Below are positions 7,243 to 16,212 of a DNA stretch of 64,000 nucleotides, piece by piece. How positions within the stretch are numbered: position 1 is the first letter of the stretch; each line of letters starts with the position of its first letter. The translations under genes and the position numbers were made by a program. Location: assembly GCF_030063245.1 (NCBI RefSeq), contig NZ_JASISR010000003.1, forward strand, positions 62,001 to 126,000. The letters are read 5' to 3'. Origin of the DNA: Paenarthrobacter sp. PH39-S1 (lineage in GTDB: Bacteria; Actinomycetota; Actinomycetes; Actinomycetales; Micrococcaceae). Below the pieces are notes generated by a model, which saw only the letters and a program-made list of their open reading frames with translations, made no database searches and was not told the origin of the DNA.

Positions 7243-8709
7243 TCAGATCACATACCGCTCGGCCTCCGAGTCGCCGGGATGGCCCTTGATCAGGCCGGCG
7301 GCCAGGGTATTGCCGTCCGCGGGGTCGATGACCAGAAAGGCACCGGTGCGCCGGTGCGCGGCGTACGGCTCGGTGGGCAGCGGTGAAGCCAGCCGGATCT
7401 GTACGCTGCCAATGTCGTTGAGCTCCAGGCCGGAGGCCGGCTGTTCGCGGAAGTTGGCCAGATCCAGCTTCCCGGTGACGGCGCGGACCAGTGCCTGGAC
7501 GGTTCGGCTGCCGTGCTTGACGAGGACTCTGCCGCCTTCGCTCAGCGGCTTGGGCGAGAGCCAGCAGAGCTCCGCGTACAGGTCCTGCGCCGGAGCGGTG
7601 AACGTTCCCGCGGCCGCGATGAGATCGCCCCGGGCAACGTCTATCTCGTCGGCCAGTCGCAGTGAGACGGACTGTGGAGCCACCGCGCGCTGCAGCTCCG
7701 AACCGGCGAAATCAATGCCGACGATGGTCGTTTGCCGCCCGGAGGGCAGCACCGTCACGCGGTCCCCCACGGCGACGGACCCGGAGGCCAGCTGGCCGGC
7801 ATAGGCGCGGTAATCGCGAAACGCGCTCTGGCCGCCGTCGCCCGTTTCCGCAAGCTCTGCCGCCAGCTCCGGCGCCAGTGCGCCCTGCGGCCGAATCACC
7901 GTCTGCACGGGGAAGCGGAACGGCTCCTGCCCGCGCTCCAGCTCATCGGTGGACGGCAGTGCTTGCAGGATCTCCAGCAGACTGGGCCCGGTGTACCAAG
8001 GGGTGTGCGCGGAGCGATCCACCACATTGTCGCCCTCCAGCGCGGAAACCGGCACCACCAGCACGTCCTCCAGCCCCAGCTCGGCGCTGACTTTCCGGAC
8101 GTCGTCGGCGATAGCGGTGAAGACGTCCGCGCTGTAGCCGACCAGATCAATCTTGTTCACGGCCACCACCACGTGCGGCACCCGTAGCAGCCGCAGCACG
8201 CAAAGATGCCGCCGGGTCTGCTCCAGCACGCCCTTGCGCGCGTCAATGAGGACGACGACGGCGTCCGCCGTGGACGCGCCGGTCACCGTGTTTTTGGTGT
8301 ACTGCACGTGCCCGGGGCAGTCCGCCAGGATGAAGCTGCGCCGGTCGGTGGCGAAGTAGCGGTAGGCGACGTCGATGGTGATACCCTGTTCGCGTTCCGC
8401 CCGGAGCCCGTCGGTGAGCAAGGCCAGGTCGATCTGCTGGCCTGCGGGCAAGGAGCCGGGCTCGCCGCCGCCGAAACCGCGCTCCGCCGAGGTGCGGGTG
8501 ACCGACTCCAGCTGGTCGGCCAGGATGGCTTTGCTGTCGTGCAGCAGCCGGCCCACGAGCGTTGATTTGCCGTCGTCAACGGACCCGGCGGTGGCAAACC
8601 GGAAGAGCGTATTATCCGTTAGGACAGCGCCGGAACTGTCAATGCGGCCGGTATCGTCGGTGCTTTCGGCAAGTTCGGATCGGTCGCCAAGTTCGGTGAT
8701 TGCGGTCAT
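7243..8709 (-). CDS. cysN: Sulfate adenylyltransferase subunit 1, GTPase (CysN)
   Basis: 488 residues. An EF-Tu-like GTPase domain shows G1 AGSVDDGKST (41-50), G3 DCPGH, G4 NKID and G5 SALEGDN, followed by two beta-barrel domains. With CysD it forms ATP sulfurylase, in which GTP hydrolysis drives formation of adenosine 5'-phosphosulfate from sulfate and ATP. The start overlaps the cysD stop (TAATG at 8707-8711). There is no C-terminal APS-kinase extension, which agrees with direct APS reduction by the CysH in this operon. It is the last gene of the sulfite reductase-cysH-cysD-cysN operon. Confidence 0.95.
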   Translation of the reverse strand: MTAITELGDRSELAESTDDTGRIDSSGAVLTDNTLFRFATAGSVDDGKSTLVGRLLHDSKAILADQLESVTRTSAERGFGGGEPGSLPAGQQIDLALLTDGLRAEREQGITIDVAYRYFATDRRSFILADCPGHVQYTKNTVTGASTADAVVVLIDARKGVLEQTRRHLCVLRLLRVPHVVVAVNKIDLVGYSADVFTAIADDVRKVSAELGLEDVLVVPVSALEGDNVVDRSAHTPWYTGPSLLEILQALPSTDELERGQEPFRFPVQTVIRPQGALAPELAAELAETGDGGQSAFRDYRAYAGQLASGSVAVGDRVTVLPSGRQTTIVGIDFAGSELQRAVAPQSVSLRLADEIDVARGDLIAAAGTFTAPAQDLYAELCWLSPKPLSEGGRVLVKHGSRTVQALVRAVTGKLDLANFREQPASGLELNDIGSVQIRLASPLPTEPYAAHRRTGAFLVIDPADGNTLAAGLIKGHPGDSEAERYVI

Positions 8710-9647
8710 TAGAAATAGCCGTCCTTCTTGCGGTCTTCCATGGCGGCCTCGGAGATGCGGTCATCGGCCCGAGTGGCACCACGTTCGGTAATGGTGGAGG
8801 CTGCTACTTCGCGGACCACGTCCGCCACCGTCGCAGCGGCGGATTCGACGGCGCCGGTGCAGGACATGTCTCCGACGGTCCGGTAACGCACCGTTTTGAT
8901 CAGGACCGGTTCGTCTGCCCGGGGAAGCGAGACGTCACCCACGGCACGCCACATGCCGTCGCGGGCATACACCTCGCGTTCATGCGCGTAGTACAGGCCG
9001 GGCAGCTCAATACCTTCGCGTTCGATGTAGCGCCATATGTCCAGTTCGGTCCAGTTGCTGATCGGGAACGCCCGGACATGCTGCCCTGCGGTGTGCCGGC
9101 CGTTGTACAGATTCCACAGTTCCGGACGCTGATTGCGCGGATCCCACTGGCCGAATTCGTCGCGCAGGCTCAGAATGCGTTCCTTGGCCCGCGCCTTATC
9201 CTCGTCCCGGCGGCCGCCGCCGAAGACGGCGTCGAACCTGTTGACCCTGATGGCTTCCAGCAGCGGCGCGGTCTGCAGCGGGTTGCGGGTCCCGTCCGCG
9301 CGCTCGGCCAGCTCGCCGCTGTCGATGTGGTCCTGCACCAGCCCAACGACGAGCCGGAGCCCGAGCCGGGCCACCGTGCGGTCACGGAATTCGATCACCT
9401 CGGGGAAGTTGTGCCCGGTGTCCACGTGCAGCACCGGGAACGGCACCCTGCCCGGCCAGAAGGCCTTCGTGGCCAGGTGCAGCATGACCACGGAGTCCTT
9501 GCCGCCACTGAACAGCAGGGCCGGGCGCTCAAACTCGGCCACCACCTCACGGATGATATGGATCGCCTCGGATTCAAGCACGTCCAGCGAGGTCAGCCGA
9601 TAGGCGGAAACTGGCGACTGGATCCTGTCGATGGTCTGTGTACTCAT
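8709..9647 (-). CDS. cysD: Sulfate adenylyltransferase subunit 2 (CysD)
   Basis: 312 residues. The ATG at 9647 is chosen because it overlaps the cysH stop (ATGA at 9644-9647). The PP-loop SGGKDS at 47-52 binds ATP, and LHVDTGHNFPEVIEFRD and the GGRRDEDKARAKER segment are typical of the CysD subfamily. It catalyses adenylyl transfer from ATP to sulfate, powered by CysN. Close packing with both neighbours implies co-translation. Confidence 0.95.
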   Translation of the reverse strand: MSTQTIDRIQSPVSAYRLTSLDVLESEAIHIIREVVAEFERPALLFSGGKDSVVMLHLATKAFWPGRVPFPVLHVDTGHNFPEVIEFRDRTVARLGLRLVVGLVQDHIDSGELAERADGTRNPLQTAPLLEAIRVNRFDAVFGGGRRDEDKARAKERILSLRDEFGQWDPRNQRPELWNLYNGRHTAGQHVRAFPISNWTELDIWRYIEREGIELPGLYYAHEREVYARDGMWRAVGDVSLPRADEPVLIKTVRYRTVGDMSCTGAVESAAATVADVVREVAASTITERGATRADDRISEAAMEDRKKDGYF

Positions 9648-10381
9648 ACGTGAAGCCCGCATTCTGTCTTGGAGGTTCCGGCCCAACGGCCGGCACGGGG
9701 GTCTTCGCCGGGGACGACTTTCCGGGTGCAGGGCAAGCAACCGATCGAGGGATAGCCCTGGCTCAGCAACGGGTTGACGGGGAGCAGATTGTCCTCGGAA
9801 TACTGCACCACCGCGTCGAAGGTCCAGGACGCGATCGGGTTGACCTTGAGGAGTCCGTTGGCTTCGTCCCAGCTGACCAGTGGTGTGTTGATCCGCGTCG
9901 GAGCCTCTTCGCGGCGCACGCCGGTGAACCAGAGTTCGTATCCGGACAGCGATTTCCGCAGCGGCGCCACCTTGCGCAGGGCACAGCACCGGCCGGGATC
10001 GCTGGCGAAAAGATCCTTGCCCAGCAGCGAGTCCTGCTCGGCCACGGTCTGTTCCGGCAGCACATCCACCACATTGACCCGCAGCCCTGCCGCCACCTCG
10101 TTGCGGGTGGCATGGGTCTCGGGGAAGTGATAACCGGTTTCCAGGAAAAGCACGTCCACGTCCGGCAACTGGTCCGCGACCAGAGCCGGCAGCACCGCAT
10201 CGGCCATGGAGCAGGCGACGGCGACGGCGCCGACGGCGAAGTTCCGCGCGACCCAGGCGATGACGTCCTCGGCGGCGGCATCCCAGCCGAGCTCGGCAGC
10301 ACCCGATACGGCCAAAGCCTTCAGCTCGGCGTGACCGCGACGGGCCAGACCAGGGGCCGTTTGACGACCCGGCCCGCTCAT
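9644..10381 (-). CDS. cysH: Adenylylsulfate reductase (CysH, APS type)
   Basis: 245 residues from the ATG at 10381, which overlaps the sulfite reductase stop (ATGA). It has a P-loop-like AVACSMADAV, the ETGYHFPET strand, the Cys pair 132-133 (GRCCALRK) and CxxC at 215/218 that ligate a [4Fe-4S] cluster, and the nucleophile Cys241 in ECGLH. The cluster cysteines indicate an APS reductase rather than a PAPS enzyme. The absence of an APS kinase gene in the operon fits this. It converts APS to sulfite and AMP. Confidence 0.93.
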   Translation of the reverse strand: MSGPGRQTAPGLARRGHAELKALAVSGAAELGWDAAAEDVIAWVARNFAVGAVAVACSMADAVLPALVADQLPDVDVLFLETGYHFPETHATRNEVAAGLRVNVVDVLPEQTVAEQDSLLGKDLFASDPGRCCALRKVAPLRKSLSGYELWFTGVRREEAPTRINTPLVSWDEANGLLKVNPIASWTFDAVVQYSEDNLLPVNPLLSQGYPSIGCLPCTRKVVPGEDPRAGRWAGTSKTECGLHV

Positions 10382-12123
10382 TGCAGCACTCCCTCGTCGG
10401 CCTGCAGCGCCCACTGCGCGAATGACTCTTCCCCGGAACGGCCGGCAACGTACGCCCGCACCACGCGTTCCACGTAGTCCGGCAGCTGAGCCACAGTGAC
10501 CTTGAGTCCACGGATGGTACGGCCCAGCCCGGCCTCAGCCCGGCCCACGTCAGCCAGCCCGCCGCCCAAGTGGACCTGGAAGCCTGGCGTGGGATCGCCG
10601 TCGGGCGTTGGCAGCATCATGCCTTTCAAACCGATGTCCGCGGTCTGGATCCGCGCGCAGGAGTTGGGGCAACCATTGATGTGCAGCGCGATGGGCTGCG
10701 TCAGCTCGCCGCTGTCGGTCAGATCCGCCAGCCGCTTCTCCAGCTCTTCGATCGCCGTCGCCGCCGTGTCCTTCGTGTTGACGATGGCGAGCTTGCAGAA
10801 CTCGATGCCCGTGCACGCGATGGTGGAACGGCGGAACAGCGACGGCCGCGCGCTCAGGCCCAGCGAGTCGAGCGCCGTGACCAGGGATTCCACCCGCTCC
10901 CCGGGAACGTCGAGGATCACCAGTTTCTGGTGCGGAGTGGTGCGCAGCCGGAAGGAACCGTGTGCCTCCAGAACATCCGCGAGCGCAGTCATGGTTTCCC
11001 CGGACAGCCGCCCGACGGTAGGCGCGGCGCCGACGAAGAAATTGCCGTCCTTCTGCTCATGGATGCCGATGTGATCCCCGGGGGAAGTCGGCTTCGGCGC
11101 CGCCGGACCATCGGGAAGCTTGTACCCAAGGTATTCGTCCTCCAGGATCTGCCGGAATTTTTCCGTTCCCCAGTCCGCCAGCAGGAATTTCAGACGCGCC
11201 TTGTTGCGCATCCGCCGGTAACCATAATCACGGAAAATGCTGGTCACGCCCACCCAGGCATCCGCCGCGGTTTCCGGGGAAACAAAGGCACCCAGCCGCT
11301 CGGCCAGCCGCGGATTGGTGGAAAGAGCGCCGCCGACCCACAGGTCATAACCGGGTCCAAGCTCCGGATGCACTACGCCCACCAGGGCAAAGTCGTTGAT
11401 CTCGTGGACCACGTCTTGGGAGGGGTGCCCGGTGATGGCCGTCTTGTATTTGCGCGGCAGATTCGCAAAATCCGGGTCTCCGATGAAGCGTGCGCTGAGC
11501 TCACGGATCAGCCCGGACGGGTCAATAATCTCGTCCTTGGCGATCCCCGCGACCGGACTGCCGAGAATGACGCGGGGAACGTCACCGCATGCCTCGGTGG
11601 TGGAAAGTCCCACGGATTCGAGCCGGCGCCAGATTTCCGGCATGTCCTCTATCTCGATCCAGTGCAGCTGGATGTTCTGCCGGTCCGTCAAATCGGCCGA
11701 GCCCCGGGCAAAATCGGTGGAGATGCCGCCGATCACGCGCAGCTGTTCGGTGCTCAGCGCCCCGCCGTCGATCCGTACCCGCAGCATGAAGTACCGGTCC
11801 TCGAGCTCGTGCGGCTCCAGCGTGGCGGTCTTGCCGCCGTCGATCCCCTGCCGGCGCTGGGTGTACAGGCCCCACCAGCGGAACCGGCCGTGCAGGTCAT
11901 CGGAGCTGATGCTGTCAAAACCCTGCTCGGCATAAACGGTTTCAATCCGCGCCCGGCAGCTCAAACCCCCGTCCTCCTGCTTCCAGACCTCGTTGGCGTT
12001 CAGGGGCGCGGTCCCGTCCACCTTCCATTGGCCGTGCGGCTTGGCCGCTGGCCGGCCCGGACGGACGGGGCGTTCCGAGGGGGCGGACTCTGCGGCCGTT
12101 CCGGCTAGAGCTGTCTGTGTCAT
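10378..12123 (-). CDS. sirA: Ferredoxin-type sulfite (nitrite/sulfite) reductase
   Basis: 581 residues. It has the duplicated ferredoxin-like half-domain and the siroheme/[4Fe-4S] motif Cys437-x5-Cys443 and Cys485-x3-Cys489 (CTGIEFC and CPNSC). Substrate-side Arg/Lys residues sit in TDRQNIQLHW and RKYK. Such enzymes reduce sulfite to sulfide with electrons from ferredoxin. In this operon, with cysH-D-N behind it, sulfite rather than nitrite is the likely substrate. It is first in the operon; about 115 bp upstream separate it from a repeat tract, and I see no clear operator. Confidence 0.92.
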   Translation of the reverse strand: MTQTALAGTAAESAPSERPVRPGRPAAKPHGQWKVDGTAPLNANEVWKQEDGGLSCRARIETVYAEQGFDSISSDDLHGRFRWWGLYTQRRQGIDGGKTATLEPHELEDRYFMLRVRIDGGALSTEQLRVIGGISTDFARGSADLTDRQNIQLHWIEIEDMPEIWRRLESVGLSTTEACGDVPRVILGSPVAGIAKDEIIDPSGLIRELSARFIGDPDFANLPRKYKTAITGHPSQDVVHEINDFALVGVVHPELGPGYDLWVGGALSTNPRLAERLGAFVSPETAADAWVGVTSIFRDYGYRRMRNKARLKFLLADWGTEKFRQILEDEYLGYKLPDGPAAPKPTSPGDHIGIHEQKDGNFFVGAAPTVGRLSGETMTALADVLEAHGSFRLRTTPHQKLVILDVPGERVESLVTALDSLGLSARPSLFRRSTIACTGIEFCKLAIVNTKDTAATAIEELEKRLADLTDSGELTQPIALHINGCPNSCARIQTADIGLKGMMLPTPDGDPTPGFQVHLGGGLADVGRAEAGLGRTIRGLKVTVAQLPDYVERVVRAYVAGRSGEESFAQWALQADEGVLQ

Positions 12124-12272
12124 GGTTCGAGCGTAGAGGCGCAGCTGGCGGCCTCAAAGGAAAACGAAACGCTAGGTCACGCGCGGAAACATGGCGTCAT
12201 GTTGGCGCAATGTTCCGGACGACGGCGCGCGGTCAACTTACGACGGCGCCCACGGGCTGAGGAGCCCGGTCA

Positions 12273-12365
12273 GACGATGCCGGGTTGGACGATGCCGGGT
12301 TGGACGATGCCGGGTTGGACGATGCCGGGTAGGACGATGCCGGTAGGACGATGCCGGTAGGACGA
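12273..12365. repeat. Tandem 15-bp/14-bp repeat downstream of sirohydrochlorin chelatase
   Basis: Three copies of GACGATGCCGGGTTG, one GACGATGCCGGGTAG, two 14-bp GACGATGCCGGTAG units and a partial copy lie head to tail, starting 24 bp after the chelatase stop. No spacers vary, so it is not a CRISPR array. The core CCGGCATCGTC recurs at 25931-25975. Confidence 0.9.
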
Positions 12366-12388
12366 TCAATGCTGCCCCTGCGCTGCGG

Positions 12389-13189
12389 CTACTGCCGCAC
12401 CGCGCGGTCGAATCTTTCCAGCGCGATCCGGGCAATCGTGCCGACACCCGCCGGCAGCAGCGGAGCACTCACCAGATCCGCACCGGCTTCGGCCAGCTGG
12501 TCGTGGAAGAACCCCGGCGCCAGCAGGTAGGAGGCGACGGCCACACGCTCATGGCCCTTGGCCCGTAGCTGTGCAACCGCGTCCGGCACCGAGGGATGGG
12601 CTCCGGCACCGTAACCGGCCAGGATGCGGTTACCCCGCAGGTGCCGCAGCCCGGCGGCAACGACGCCCACGCTAACGGCCGCAGCCGGTTCCGAGGACCC
12701 CGCGGATGCCAGCACGACTCCCCAGTCCTGTGGGACGCCCAAGCCCTGCGCGACTCCCCCGTCCTGCGGGACGCCGTCGGGCTTCAATTCCTGCAGCCGC
12801 TCGTGCAGCAGCAGCGCCAGACGCGGGTCAGGCCCCAATGGCTGCGCCGCCGTCAGGCCCGGATCTCCTGCAACGGCTCGCGCGATGTCCACGCGCACAT
12901 GGAATCCCACGGACAGGAGTAACGGCACGACGACGGCGCGCGTCCCCGCGGGCAGCGCGGCGACGACTTCGGGCAACGCCGGTTCCTGAACGTCAACGTA
13001 CGCCTCCAGCACCGTCAGCTCCGGACGCAGGGCCCCGATTTCCGCCCGGACCGCGTCAATGCAGGCCTGGCCGGCAGGATCGCGGGTTCCGTGCGCGCAG
13101 GCAATCATCACCGGGCCCGGCGCGGCCTCGTTCGGCTCCGCCTGCCGTGCCACCTGGTCGTCCCCGCATCCCTCCGCCAGCCCGCTCAC
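12389..13189 (-). CDS. sirB: Sirohydrochlorin chelatase (CbiX/SirB type)
   Basis: 266 residues from a GTG. Two CbiX half-domains are seen: the first with CAHGTRD (His33) and [10 protein letters not shown], the second with [15 protein letters not shown] and [10 protein letters not shown]. Family members insert Fe2+ or Co2+ into sirohydrochlorin. Next to sulfite reductase the product is most likely siroheme. A short duplication (PQDGG/PQDWG) sits in the linker. Its GTG overlaps the stop of the ABC stub upstream (GTGA at 13186-13189), so it may rely on that stub for translation. Identity of the metal is inference. Confidence 0.82.
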   Translation of the reverse strand: MSGLAEGCGDDQVARQAEPNEAAPGPVMIACAHGTRDPAGQACIDAVRAEIGALRPELTVLEAYVDVQEPALPEVVAALPAGTRAVVVPLLLSVGFHVRVDIARAVAGDPGLTAAQPLGPDPRLALLLHERLQELKPDGVPQDGGVAQGLGVPQDWGVVLASAGSSEPAAAVSVGVVAAGLRHLRGNRILAGYGAGAHPSVPDAVAQLRAKGHERVAVASYLLAPGFFHDQLAEAGADLVSAPLLPAGVGTIARIALERFDRAVRQ

Positions 13190-13425
13190 CGGCGCGGCCG
13201 CCGGCGTGCTTCACCGGCGCCAATGTGCAGCGCCCCCGCGGTGGGCCGGTAGATGCCCAGCAGCGCCCGGATCGCCGTCGTTTTGCCCGAGCGGTTGCTG
13301 CCCAAAAAGCCAAAGGTTTCGCCCTCCCTCACGTCGAAGGACAGGTCCTGAATCACCGTCTGCTCGCCGAAGTCCATCCGGAAGTCTGTGCTGTGGACCA
13401 GCGGAGCGGCTGTCGCAGAAGTCAT
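13186..13425 (-). pseudogene. Truncated ABC ATPase N-terminus
   Basis: 79 residues holding only the first part of an ABC ATPase: FGEQTVIQDLSFDVREGE, an altered Walker A GSNRSGKTT (normally GPNGAGKTT) and ALLGIYRPTAG. It then ends in a basic tail and a stop that overlaps the chelatase start. Q-loop, signature and Walker B are missing, so no ATPase activity is possible. A deletion that joined an ABC gene to the chelatase gene explains it. It may survive as a translated leader for sirB. Confidence 0.75.
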
Positions 13426-13570
13426 CTGCCCAGCCTAGCCAGTTTCCGGGCCGGGCGTCGTGATCCCGGCGCACGCCCCGGCCCGACGTTCCACCGCTCT
13501 GAGCGGATCGAGCGAACGCCCGCGCACGCCGTAACCTGATAAGCGACCACCCGGACCGGATCGAACCGAG

Positions 13571-14221
13571 ATGCAAGCCATGAATTTCGACGTCGCATTG
13601 ACCCTGGACCTGCTGGGGGTATTCTTTTTCGCTGTTTCCGGATGCCTGTTGGCCGCGCGCAGGGGCTTTGACATCGTCGGGTCGCTGCTGCTCGGGTCTC
13701 TCGTGGGGCTCGGCGGCGGCGTGATCCGGGACGTCATCATCAATGCCGGCGTGCCAGCCGCCTTCTCCCAGCCGCTCTATCTCGTTCCCCCGGTGCTGGC
13801 GGCCGTGCTGGTGCATCTGTTGTTCAGCCGTGTGGAGCTCGGCGGCAGGCTGCTGATCATTTTCGACGCCGGCGGCCTGGCTCTGTTCTGCGTCACCGGC
13901 GCGCTCAAGGCCCTCGACGCCGGGCTCAATCCGGTGGCCGCGATCCTGCTCGGCGTGACAACAGCCGTGGGCGGTGGCCTACTCCGCGACATCACTGCCA
14001 ACGAGGTTCCGCAGCTATTCGACTCGAAGGACCTGTACGGGATTCCGGCCTTCGTCGGCGCAGGGCTGACAACCGTGCTCTTCAGCACGGGAATGCTCAA
14101 CCTGGTCACCGGAACTGCTGCCGCCGTCGCCGTTTTTGCCCTGCGCATTCTGGCCTGGCACTTTGGCTGGCACGCTCCGATGGCGGCACGCTGTCACCGC
14201 AGGGACGCCGCCCGCGGCTAG
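13571..14221 (+). CDS. TRIC-type (YicG/UPF0126) membrane channel
   Basis: 216 residues, about seven hydrophobic segments. Two homologous halves each carry the family hallmark GGG-x-x-RD (GLGGGVIRDVI and AVGGGLLRDI), typical of prokaryotic trimeric intracellular cation channels that pass K+ or Na+. The start may be the ATG at 13571 or at 13580. The C-terminal tail after the last helix is polar and basic. It stands alone, with the next gene in the same direction 38 bp away. Confidence 0.85.
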   Translation: MQAMNFDVALTLDLLGVFFFAVSGCLLAARRGFDIVGSLLLGSLVGLGGGVIRDVIINAGVPAAFSQPLYLVPPVLAAVLVHLLFSRVELGGRLLIIFDAGGLALFCVTGALKALDAGLNPVAAILLGVTTAVGGGLLRDITANEVPQLFDSKDLYGIPAFVGAGLTTVLFSTGMLNLVTGTAAAVAVFALRILAWHFGWHAPMAARCHRRDAARG

Positions 14222-14259
14222 GATTGACAGGAGATCCCCCACCGACTCGGAGCCTAAGT

Positions 14260-14715
14260 ATGAGCGACATGTTCCTGAACAATTTCCGCGCCCTGGTCCC
14301 CAAATATCTGGAGGAGCCCTGGCAGGAAGCGGACGGCATCCCGCTGGCCGAACTCGACCAGCTGCTGGCCGGGCACAACGTCACCGTCCCACAGGTGCTG
14401 CGCGAGTTCCTGCATGCGCTGGGCGGCTGCGAGGACCTGATGGAGGCCTATTACTATTTCTGGGATCCGGAGGAACTCGAGGTGGAAGACGGCTACCTGC
14501 TGTTTCTCGAGGATGAGGACGAGGAGTTCACCTGGGGCTTCCGCGCCGAGCAGTTGGCCGTCCCCGATCCGATTGTCTGGCGGCGCAATAACGCCAACGG
14601 GAGCTGGACCAGCGAGGACGGCACCTTCAGCGAGTTCGTCTTCGACATGTTCGAGTGGGTCTTCTCTGATGAGGACGACCTTGACGGCGACGAGGCTGAC
14701 GGGGGTGAGGACTAA
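14260..14715 (+). CDS. Small acidic cytosolic protein, SUKH-like features
   Basis: 151 residues from the ATG at 14260, which has GGAG 7 nt upstream; an in-frame start at 14224 has weaker support. No signal or membrane segment. The C-terminal third is very acidic (EDEDEEF, SDEDDLDGDEADGGED). The VWRRNNANGSW, then FSEFVFDMFEWVF pattern recalls SMI1/KNR4 (SUKH) proteins, which often serve as immunity proteins, but no toxin is adjacent. Function is not assigned. Confidence 0.55.
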   Translation: MSDMFLNNFRALVPKYLEEPWQEADGIPLAELDQLLAGHNVTVPQVLREFLHALGGCEDLMEAYYYFWDPEELEVEDGYLLFLEDEDEEFTWGFRAEQLAVPDPIVWRRNNANGSWTSEDGTFSEFVFDMFEWVFSDEDDLDGDEADGGED

Positions 14716-15029
14716 CGAAGGTTCAGGCCGCCCGTGGCACATTGCGCCATGGACAGAGCTTCAAAGTTGGGGAGACGGGTAACCGCGTGCAGCAGGACGT
14801 CGGCCAGGGGCGCCAATGGAAGCTTCTCGTTGCGCGGCAACCCGACGGCCGGATGCACAACAGTACCGTCCCCTGAGCCGCCGTTCGAGCATGCGAGGTG
14901 CAGTTCGGGATGCTCGTGAAGACGCCACAAGTGATAGTTCGGAGCAGCCGAAACACAGGTGATGTAGCCGTTGGACCGCAGTGCCCGTACCATCAGTGGG
15001 TCCGCGCTGGGGCAGGCCTTGGCCCAAGC
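14712..15029 (-). pseudogene. C-terminal relic of an AbiEi-like antitoxin/HTH protein
   Basis: The frame 14993 to 14712 encodes ITCVSAAPNYHLWRLHEHPE, LHLACSNGG, VVHPAVGLPRNEKLPLAPLAD and VLLHAVTRLPNFEALSMAQC. This is the middle part of actinobacterial AbiEi-type/DUF559-associated regulators. Codons continue in frame upstream (CPSADPLMVRAL) to a stop next to the polyprenyl synthase gene. The N-terminal HTH and the C-terminal nuclease-like part are absent. A broken gene is the best reading. Confidence 0.5.
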
Positions 15030-16133
15030 TTAGACCGCCCGGTCAACGACGGCCCGGGCGAACCCGCTCAGCGCGGATTTCACCACACCCTCAGGAACCG
15101 GAGCCAGCGACGCCACTGCCTCCTCCGCCCATTGCCGGGCAATCGCCCAGGACTCCGCCGTGACGGCGTGCTCCCGCAGCGCTGCCACCGCCTCGGCCAG
15201 AGCATCGTCGCCGCTCAGATCTCCCTCGACCAGTGCGAGCACGCCGGCTGCGGACTCATCGCCGGCAGCAGCGGCCTTGCGCAGCAGCAGGACCGGCAGC
15301 GTGGCCACGCCCTCACGCAGATCGGTCCCTGGCGACTTTCCGGAAACCTGCTTCAACCCCGTGACGTCTATGACGTCGTCGGCCAGCTGGAAGGCAACGC
15401 CCACCTTCTCGCCGTACTCGACCAGCACCCGCTGGATCGGTTCCTCGACGCCGGCAAAGATCGCCCCCAGCTGCCCGGACGCGGCGACCAGGGAACCGGT
15501 TTTGTCCGCAATAACCGACAGATAATGATCCACCGGGTCCTGATCCGGACGCGGGCCGACGGTCTCATGCAGCTGGCCCAGACAGAGCCGCTCGAAGGTC
15601 CGGGCTTGGATCCCCAGCGCCTTTGCGCCCAGCTCGGAGACCAGGATGGAGGCCCGCGCAAAGATCAGGTCACCGGTCAGAATGGCAACTGTGTTTCCCC
15701 ACACTTCATGGGCAGTCGGCGCGCCGCGGCGAAACGGCGCCGAATCCATGACGTCGTCGTGATAGAGCGTGGCCAAGTGTGTGAGCTCCACGACGACGGC
15801 GGCCTGGATCACCTCGGGGCGGCTGGGGTCCCCGAGCTGGGACGCCAGCAACGTCAGCAGCGGGCGGATGCGTTTCCCGCCGGCTTCCACCAGGTGCCTG
15901 CTCGTGGCATCCGCCAGCGGATCCGAGTTGGCGATGGCTTCGCGAAGCTGCTTCTCCACCTTGGCCAGCGACAGTGAAATCGCCGGGCCAAGGTCCGGAT
16001 CCGCTGCAATCTCGGCGAACCCCTTGGGCAATTGAAGGCCAGTGGCAATGGCCATGGTCGTTGGAGCCGGCTCTGCGGATTCGGGACGGCCATGTCCGGC
16101 GTGGGTCCAGCCGGAGTCTGCGGAAGTAGTCAC
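15030..16133 (-). CDS. Polyprenyl diphosphate synthase (menaquinone side chain)
   Basis: 367 residues from a GTG; a shorter start at 16055 is possible. GGKRIRP (85-91) binds isopentenyl diphosphate. The two Asp-rich motifs are DDVMD (126-130) and DDVID (252-256), the latter within FQLADDVID. Small residues before the first motif fit a long-chain (C35-C50) product. Position beside menJ and menG mirrors the mycobacterial grcC1-Rv0561c-menG region and points to the menaquinone tail. Product length cannot be read from sequence. Confidence 0.88.
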   Translation of the reverse strand: MTTSADSGWTHAGHGRPESAEPAPTTMAIATGLQLPKGFAEIAADPDLGPAISLSLAKVEKQLREAIANSDPLADATSRHLVEAGGKRIRPLLTLLASQLGDPSRPEVIQAAVVVELTHLATLYHDDVMDSAPFRRGAPTAHEVWGNTVAILTGDLIFARASILVSELGAKALGIQARTFERLCLGQLHETVGPRPDQDPVDHYLSVIADKTGSLVAASGQLGAIFAGVEEPIQRVLVEYGEKVGVAFQLADDVIDVTGLKQVSGKSPGTDLREGVATLPVLLLRKAAAAGDESAAGVLALVEGDLSGDDALAEAVAALREHAVTAESWAIARQWAEEAVASLAPVPEGVVKSALSGFARAVVDRAV

Positions 16134-16212
16134 GGCTTAACACTAACTTTCGTAAAGAGGCGGAGTTGTATTTCCGGGCCAATAAGCCGGCCGCCTGGCT
16201 TAATACTGATGG

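Noticed and set aside
10570-12108. 512-residue plus-strand frame opposite the sulfite reductase gene
   Set aside because: Shadow of a well-supported gene; no conserved pattern.
12273-12365. CRISPR-like array
   Set aside because: Units are contiguous with no spacers of constant length and no cas genes are near.
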